The translations under genes were made by a program, and so were the position numbers. Source: Luteimonas sp. S4-F44 (GTDB taxonomy: Bacteria; Pseudomonadota; Gammaproteobacteria; Xanthomonadales; Xanthomonadaceae). From it: 64,000 nucleotides of DNA. The stretch's first letter is position 1. Each line of letters begins with the position of its first letter. The notes under the pieces were generated by a model. It searched no databases and had not been told where the DNA came from. It worked only from the letters and a program-made list of their open reading frames with translations. Below are positions 59,988 to 64,000 of the stretch, piece by piece. The DNA is taken from NCBI RefSeq assembly GCF_022637415.1, contig NZ_CP093340.1, positions 2,728,001-2,792,000 on the forward strand. The letters run 5' to 3'.

Positions 59988-61922
59988 TTAGATCTGCACC
60001 TGCGATCCGAGCTCGACCAGGCGGTTGCCGGGGATGCGGAAGAAGCCGGTAGCCGGTGCCGCGTTGCGATGCATCAGCGCGAACAGCTTGTCGCGCCACA
60101 CCGGCATGCCCCGCCGCGGCGTGGCGACCACGGTCTCGCGGCTGGTGAAGTAGGTGGTGTCCATCGGGTCGATCACGATGCCGCCCTCGATATCTCCGCA
60201 CCGCATCAGCGCCATCGGCACGTCCGGCGTTTCCATGAAGCCGAAGCGCAGTGTGACGCGATGGAAATCGTCACCGACATGCTCGATCCGCATCCGCCGC
60301 GATGGCGACGCGTAGGGCACGGCGAGGGTCTCGACAGTCAGGAACACATTGCGCTCGTGCAGCACCTTGTTGTGCTTGAGGTTGTGCATCAGCGCCTGCG
60401 GCACGACGCCACGATCGGCGGTCAGGAACACTGCGGTGCCTGGCACCCGGACCGGCGGGGCGAGCATCAGGCCCGGCAGGAAGGTGTCCAGGCGGATGCC
60501 CTCCTTCTGGATCTCGTCGCGCAGCAACTGGCGGCCGCGCCGCCAGGTCCTGAGCAGCGTGAACAGCGTGATGCCCAGCACCAGCGGAAACCAAGCGCCC
60601 TGCAGCACCTTGGCGCCGTTGGCGATCACGAAGGCGATATCGACCAGGATGAACACCGCACACGAGGGCAGCACCCAGCGCCGCCAGCGCGGCCACAGCG
60701 CGCGCGCCACCACGATCAGCAGCAGCGTGTCGATGAGCATCGTCAGCGAGACCGAGATGCCGTAGGCGGCCGCGAGCGCCGACGAGGTCTGGAACGTGAG
60801 CACCAGCGCGATCACCACCACCGCCATCGCCCAGTTCACACCGGGGATGTAGATCTGGCCGATGGTGTCGCTGGAGGTATGGCGCACATGCATGCGCGGG
60901 ATATAGCCCAGCTGCATCGCCTGCCGCGCAACCGAAAAGCCGCCGGTGATCACCGCCTGGGACGCGATCACCGTCGCCGCGGTCGCCATCACGATCATCG
61001 GCCAGCGCGCCCACTCAGGCACACCGACGTAGAACGGATTGCGGATCGCCGCCGGGTCCTCCAGCACCAGCGCGCCCTGCCCCAGGTAATTGAGCATCAG
61101 CGCCGGCAACACGAAGAAGTACCAGGCGTAGCGGATCGGCCGCGCACCGAAGTGGCCCATGTCGGTGTAGATCGCCTCACCGCCGGTCACCGCCAGCACC
61201 ACCGCGCCGAGGATGAACACCCCGCCCCAGCTGTGCTCGACGAAGAACCGCCCCGCCCACCACGGATTGAGCGCGTGCAGCACCTCGGGCGCGTGCAGGA
61301 TGTTGAGCACGCCCAGCATCGCGAGCGACGCGAACCACAGCGCCATGATCGGGCCGAACACCCGCCCTACCTTGGTGGTGCCAAAGCGCTGGGTCGCGAA
61401 CAGGATGCCGAGCACGAGCACGGTGATCGGAATGATCCACGCGTGCAGGCCCGGGGCCACGACCTCCAGGCCCTCGACTGCCGACAGCACCGAGATCGCC
61501 GGTGTGATGACGCCATCGCTGAAGAACAGCGAGGCGCCGAAGACGCCGAGGATGCCGACCAGATACGCAGACTTCCCGCCCTTGGCGAGGCAGCGCTGGG
61601 CCAGCGCCATCAGCGCCATGATGCCGCCCTCGCCGTCGTTGTCGGCGCGCAGGATGATGGTGACGTACTTGTAGGTCACCACGATCGTCAGCGACCAGAA
61701 GATCATCGATAGCACGCCGAGCACGGTGTCGTGATCGGCCACCAAGCCGTAATGCGACGAGAACGCCTCACGCAGGGTGTACAGCGGGCTGGTGCCGATG
61801 TCGCCGAACACGACGCCGATCGCACCGGCGACCAGCCCCGCCAGGCCGATCTGGCCATGGGTCTGGCCGTGGCCGGGCGGACTGCGCGGATCGGGCGCCG
61901 CCTGGCGCGTGGACTGGGTCAT
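59988..61922 (-). CDS. kup: Low-affinity potassium transporter Kup
   Basis: Kup, 644 residues, proton-coupled K+ importer with about twelve helices in the first 430 residues ([19 protein letters not shown] near residue 38, [35 protein letters not shown] near 75, [18 protein letters not shown] near 245) and a cytoplasmic C-terminal part of about 200 residues. The ATG at 61922 is used; the frame is open to 61955. It lies between ruvA and the cyclase gene and reaches to 30 bp from the end of ruvA. Confidence 0.95.
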   Translation of the reverse strand: MTQSTRQAAPDPRSPPGHGQTHGQIGLAGLVAGAIGVVFGDIGTSPLYTLREAFSSHYGLVADHDTVLGVLSMIFWSLTIVVTYKYVTIILRADNDGEGGIMALMALAQRCLAKGGKSAYLVGILGVFGASLFFSDGVITPAISVLSAVEGLEVVAPGLHAWIIPITVLVLGILFATQRFGTTKVGRVFGPIMALWFASLAMLGVLNILHAPEVLHALNPWWAGRFFVEHSWGGVFILGAVVLAVTGGEAIYTDMGHFGARPIRYAWYFFVLPALMLNYLGQGALVLEDPAAIRNPFYVGVPEWARWPMIVMATAATVIASQAVITGGFSVARQAMQLGYIPRMHVRHTSSDTIGQIYIPGVNWAMAVVVIALVLTFQTSSALAAAYGISVSLTMLIDTLLLIVVARALWPRWRRWVLPSCAVFILVDIAFVIANGAKVLQGAWFPLVLGITLFTLLRTWRRGRQLLRDEIQKEGIRLDTFLPGLMLAPPVRVPGTAVFLTADRGVVPQALMHNLKHNKVLHERNVFLTVETLAVPYASPSRRMRIEHVGDDFHRVTLRFGFMETPDVPMALMRCGDIEGGIVIDPMDTTYFTSRETVVATPRRGMPVWRDKLFALMHRNAAPATGFFRIPGNRLVELGSQVQI

Positions 61923-61951
61923 GACGTGGAGGGCCCCTGACGGGCGGAGGG

Positions 61952-62542
61952 TCAACGAAGCGCGGACTGTAGCGCTTTGCGGATGATGATTTCGGCCGCA
62001 TCGCCATCACGCGCCGCGGCCTTCGCCATCTTGGCCGCCTCGGCCGGTTTGTAGCCCAGTTGCTGCAGGGCGACGGTCGCCTCCGACAGCGGATCGGCGG
62101 GCCCGACGCGTCCGTCCATCGCCCCACCCGCGCCGCCGAGGTCAGCGACGCGATCGCGAAGTTCGACGACGATCCGTTCGGCGGTTTTCTTGCCGATGCC
62201 CGGAATCCGGGTCAACGCGGTGACGTCGCCGGCCTGCACCAGTTGCGCGAACGCATCGACGCTGACCCCCGACAGCACCGCCAGCGCGATCTTGGCGCCG
62301 ATGCCGCTGACCTTCTGCACGTCGCGAAACAGCCGGCGCTCGGACTCGTGCAGGAAGCCGTACAGCGAGACGGTGTCCTCCTTGTGCGCGTAGTGCGTGA
62401 ACAGCGCGACCTCGCGCCCCACCTCGGGCAGGTCGTAGAACGTGCTCATCGGGGCTTCGAGCTCATACCCCACCCCGCCGACGTCGACGACCAGCCAGGG
62501 GGGCGCCTTGTGCACGAGTTTGCCGCGCAGTCTTCCGATCAT
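61952..62542 (-). CDS. ruvA: Holliday junction binding protein RuvA
   Basis: RuvA, 196 residues. N-terminal barrel [27 protein letters not shown], two helix-hairpin-helix motifs ([15 protein letters not shown] and [18 protein letters not shown]) and a C-terminal three-helix domain that contacts RuvB ([18 protein letters not shown]). It binds the four-way junction as a tetramer. Directly follows ruvC by 67 bp. Confidence 0.97.
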   Translation of the reverse strand: MIGRLRGKLVHKAPPWLVVDVGGVGYELEAPMSTFYDLPEVGREVALFTHYAHKEDTVSLYGFLHESERRLFRDVQKVSGIGAKIALAVLSGVSVDAFAQLVQAGDVTALTRIPGIGKKTAERIVVELRDRVADLGGAGGAMDGRVGPADPLSEATVALQQLGYKPAEAAKMAKAAARDGDAAEIIIRKALQSALR

Positions 62543-62609
62543 CGGGCACCTCCGGCCGCAGGCCGGTCGTGGAACTTGGAGAGGGGGACGGACAGGGCCG
62601 CGGTGTTGC

Positions 62610-63131
62610 TCATTTCCTGCTCCAGGCCTGGCGCGCGTCGAGTCCCAGCCGGCCAGCGGTCGCGCGCACGTGCGCATGGGTGATCGCCACCGCCAGCGCA
62701 TCGGCGGCGTCGGCCTGCAACTTACCGGTCAGCCCGAGCATCAACCCGACCATGTGCTGGACCTGGCCTTTTTCGGCACTGCCGCGGCCGACGACCGCGA
62801 GCTTGATCTCGCTGGCCGCGTACTCGTGGACCGGCAAGTCGCGCAGCACGACCGCACCGATCGCAGCCCCGCGCGCCTGACCGAGCTTGAGTGCCGAGTC
62901 GGGATTGCGCGACATGAACACCCGTTCGATCGCGACCTCGTCGGGCCGGTGCAGCTCGACCAACTCGCCCAGCCCCACCAGCAGCCGGCGCAGCCGCGCC
63001 GGAAAATCGCCGGCCGACAGCAACGACAGCGGCGCGTGATGCACATGCGTGACGCGACCGGCCGCATCGACGTCGATGATGCCCACGCCCGTGCGCTGCG
63101 AGCCGGGATCGATACCGAGGATGCGGGTCAT
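62610..63131 (-). CDS. ruvC: Holliday junction resolvase RuvC
   Basis: RuvC, 173 residues, cuts Holliday junctions as a dimer. The RNase H-like active site is visible: Asp in [12 protein letters not shown] near residue 8, Glu in VAIERVF near 68, and the Asp residues in [13 protein letters not shown] near 140. The ATG at 63131 gives the family start. It follows yebC by 22 bp. Confidence 0.96.
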   Translation of the reverse strand: MTRILGIDPGSQRTGVGIIDVDAAGRVTHVHHAPLSLLSAGDFPARLRRLLVGLGELVELHRPDEVAIERVFMSRNPDSALKLGQARGAAIGAVVLRDLPVHEYAASEIKLAVVGRGSAEKGQVQHMVGLMLGLTGKLQADAADALAVAITHAHVRATAGRLGLDARQAWSRK

Positions 63132-63153
63132 CGGGCGACGGACACCGGCGCCC

Positions 63154-63885
63154 TCAGGCGCCGTCCAGTGATGCCTGGTCCACGTTCGAGTACACGTCCT
63201 GCACGTCGTCGAGATCCTCGAGCAGATCCAGCAGCTTGCGGACCTGCTGCGCGGTGTCGGCATCGACCGCGACGTCGTTGTCGGCGCGGAACGTCAGTTC
63301 TGCGTGCTCGGGCGCCAGGCCCGCGGCGATCATCGCCTCGCGCACCGCGGCGAAATCCTCGGGCGCGGTGACCACGTCGATCGCACCGTCCTCGGGATAG
63401 ACCACCACGTCGTCGGCCCCGGCCTCGATCGCAACCTCGGTGATCCGCTCCTCATCAGCGCCGGCGTCGTAGCTCAACACGCCCAGGCGCTTGAACATGA
63501 AGGCCACCGAGCCATCGGTGCCGAGGTTGCCGCCGCACTTGCCGAACGCATGGCGCACGTCGGCCACGGTGCGGACCTTGTTGTCGGTCAATGCATCGAC
63601 GATCACCGCCACCCCGCCCGGCGCGTAACCCTCATAACGGATCTCCTCGTACTCGATCCCTTCCAGCTCACCGGTCGCCTTCTTGATCGCGCGCTCGACC
63701 ACGTCCTTGGACATGTTCTGCGCCATGCCCTTGTCGATGGCGGCGCGCAGGCGCGGATTGTTGGCCGGATCGCCGCCGCCGGCACGGGCGGCGACGCCGA
63801 TCTCGCGGATGATCTTGGTGAAGATCTTGCCGCGCTTGGCGTCGGTCGCGTTCTTGCGGGCCTCGATCGAAGGTCCTCGTCCCAT
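63154..63885 (-). CDS. yebC: YebC/PmpR-type protein
   Basis: A 243-residue protein of the YebC/TACO1 family: [62 protein letters not shown] and [18 protein letters not shown] core (here [18 protein letters not shown]). Members act as translation factors that help ribosomes through proline stretches, and were earlier described as transcription regulators. Heads the yebC-ruvC-ruvA run. Confidence 0.95.
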   Translation of the reverse strand: MGRGPSIEARKNATDAKRGKIFTKIIREIGVAARAGGGDPANNPRLRAAIDKGMAQNMSKDVVERAIKKATGELEGIEYEEIRYEGYAPGGVAVIVDALTDNKVRTVADVRHAFGKCGGNLGTDGSVAFMFKRLGVLSYDAGADEERITEVAIEAGADDVVVYPEDGAIDVVTAPEDFAAVREAMIAAGLAPEHAELTFRADNDVAVDADTAQQVRKLLDLLEDLDDVQDVYSNVDQASLDGA

Positions 63886-63917
63886 GGTCGTTCTTTTCAG
63901 GCGTCGAAGGCGCGATT

Positions 63918-64000
63918 TTAGCGCGCGAAGCGCCCTTCGCGCAGGAACGCGGCGGTCTGGGCCACCGCCTGCGCAGAGAACAGCAGGCCGCTGTGGCTGG
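63918..64000 (-). CDS. C-terminal end of an unidentified protein, perhaps alpha/beta hydrolase
   Basis: Only the last 26 or so codons are present; the stop is TAA at 63918-63920. The visible end reads [27 protein letters not shown] His before 'SGLLFS' and a final 'AAFLREGRF' helix are usual at the end of alpha/beta hydrolases, where the His would be catalytic, but the piece is too short to be sure. Confidence 0.5.
   Translation of the reverse strand, partial: SHSGLLFSAQAVAQTAAFLREGRFAR

Overview
The window is a GC-rich (visibly close to 70 percent) gammaproteobacterial chromosome segment. Gene content and order fit the Xanthomonadaceae, probably the Lysobacter/Luteimonas side of the family. 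This rests on the yebC-ruvC-ruvA ... ruvB-ybgC-tolQRAB-pal-cpoB-queE-queC-tRNA-Lys order, a gap/pgk/pyk glycolytic block with tkt nearby, a kup gene between the ruv genes, and short inverted repeats with a 'ggggtcag-gtgc' core. No database search was possible, so the genus is an inference.

Layout. 1-8.4 kb (minus strand): pyruvate kinase (cut by the window edge), a HAD phosphatase, pgk with a triplicated leader, a DUF3999/DUF2339 envelope pair, and gap. 8.6-15.9 kb (plus strand): ompW behind a perfect FNR/Anr-type box, an S1/P1 nuclease, a persulfide-dioxygenase-like hydrolase, a molybdate block (small secreted protein plus modABC behind a ModE-type operator), an Lnt-like acyltransferase and a flavin reductase. 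16-28 kb: a Fur-boxed TonB siderophore receptor, a lipoprotein/cation-transporter pair, an acetyl-CoA hydrolase-like protein, bolA, transketolase, a dicarboxylate symporter and recQ. 28.1-41.9 kb (minus strand): a three-gene surface operon. 42.5-48.1 kb: an orphan response regulator, the large helicase Lhr and a possible small membrane protein. 48.2-64 kb: tRNA-Lys, queC/queE, the Tol-Pal operon, ybgC, ruvB, a luciferase-like oxidoreductase, a diguanylate cyclase, kup, ruvA, ruvC, yebC and the end of one more gene.

The most striking part is the 28-42 kb operon. Its first gene encodes a secreted protein of about 2,790 residues: 18 DUF11-type domains followed by two OmpA-like domains. Fourteen of the domains are near-identical 126-residue units with no length change between units 2 and 14, and each carries a C-x5-C and a CxxC cysteine pair. 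The next two genes, coupled or closely spaced, encode a 1.2-kb-residue outer-membrane barrel protein and a secreted protein with a Calx-beta-like and a DUF11-like region. I read this as a disulfide-stabilised surface stalk made with its own barrel and accessory protein; that reading is inference.

Other points worth attention: the pgk leader repeats the first 20 codons of pgk twice as free-standing mini-ORFs; a secreted TolA C-domain paralogue between tolA and tolB is broken by one extra G; and four regulatory sites (FNR, ModE, Fur, sigma70) can be read directly from the sequence.
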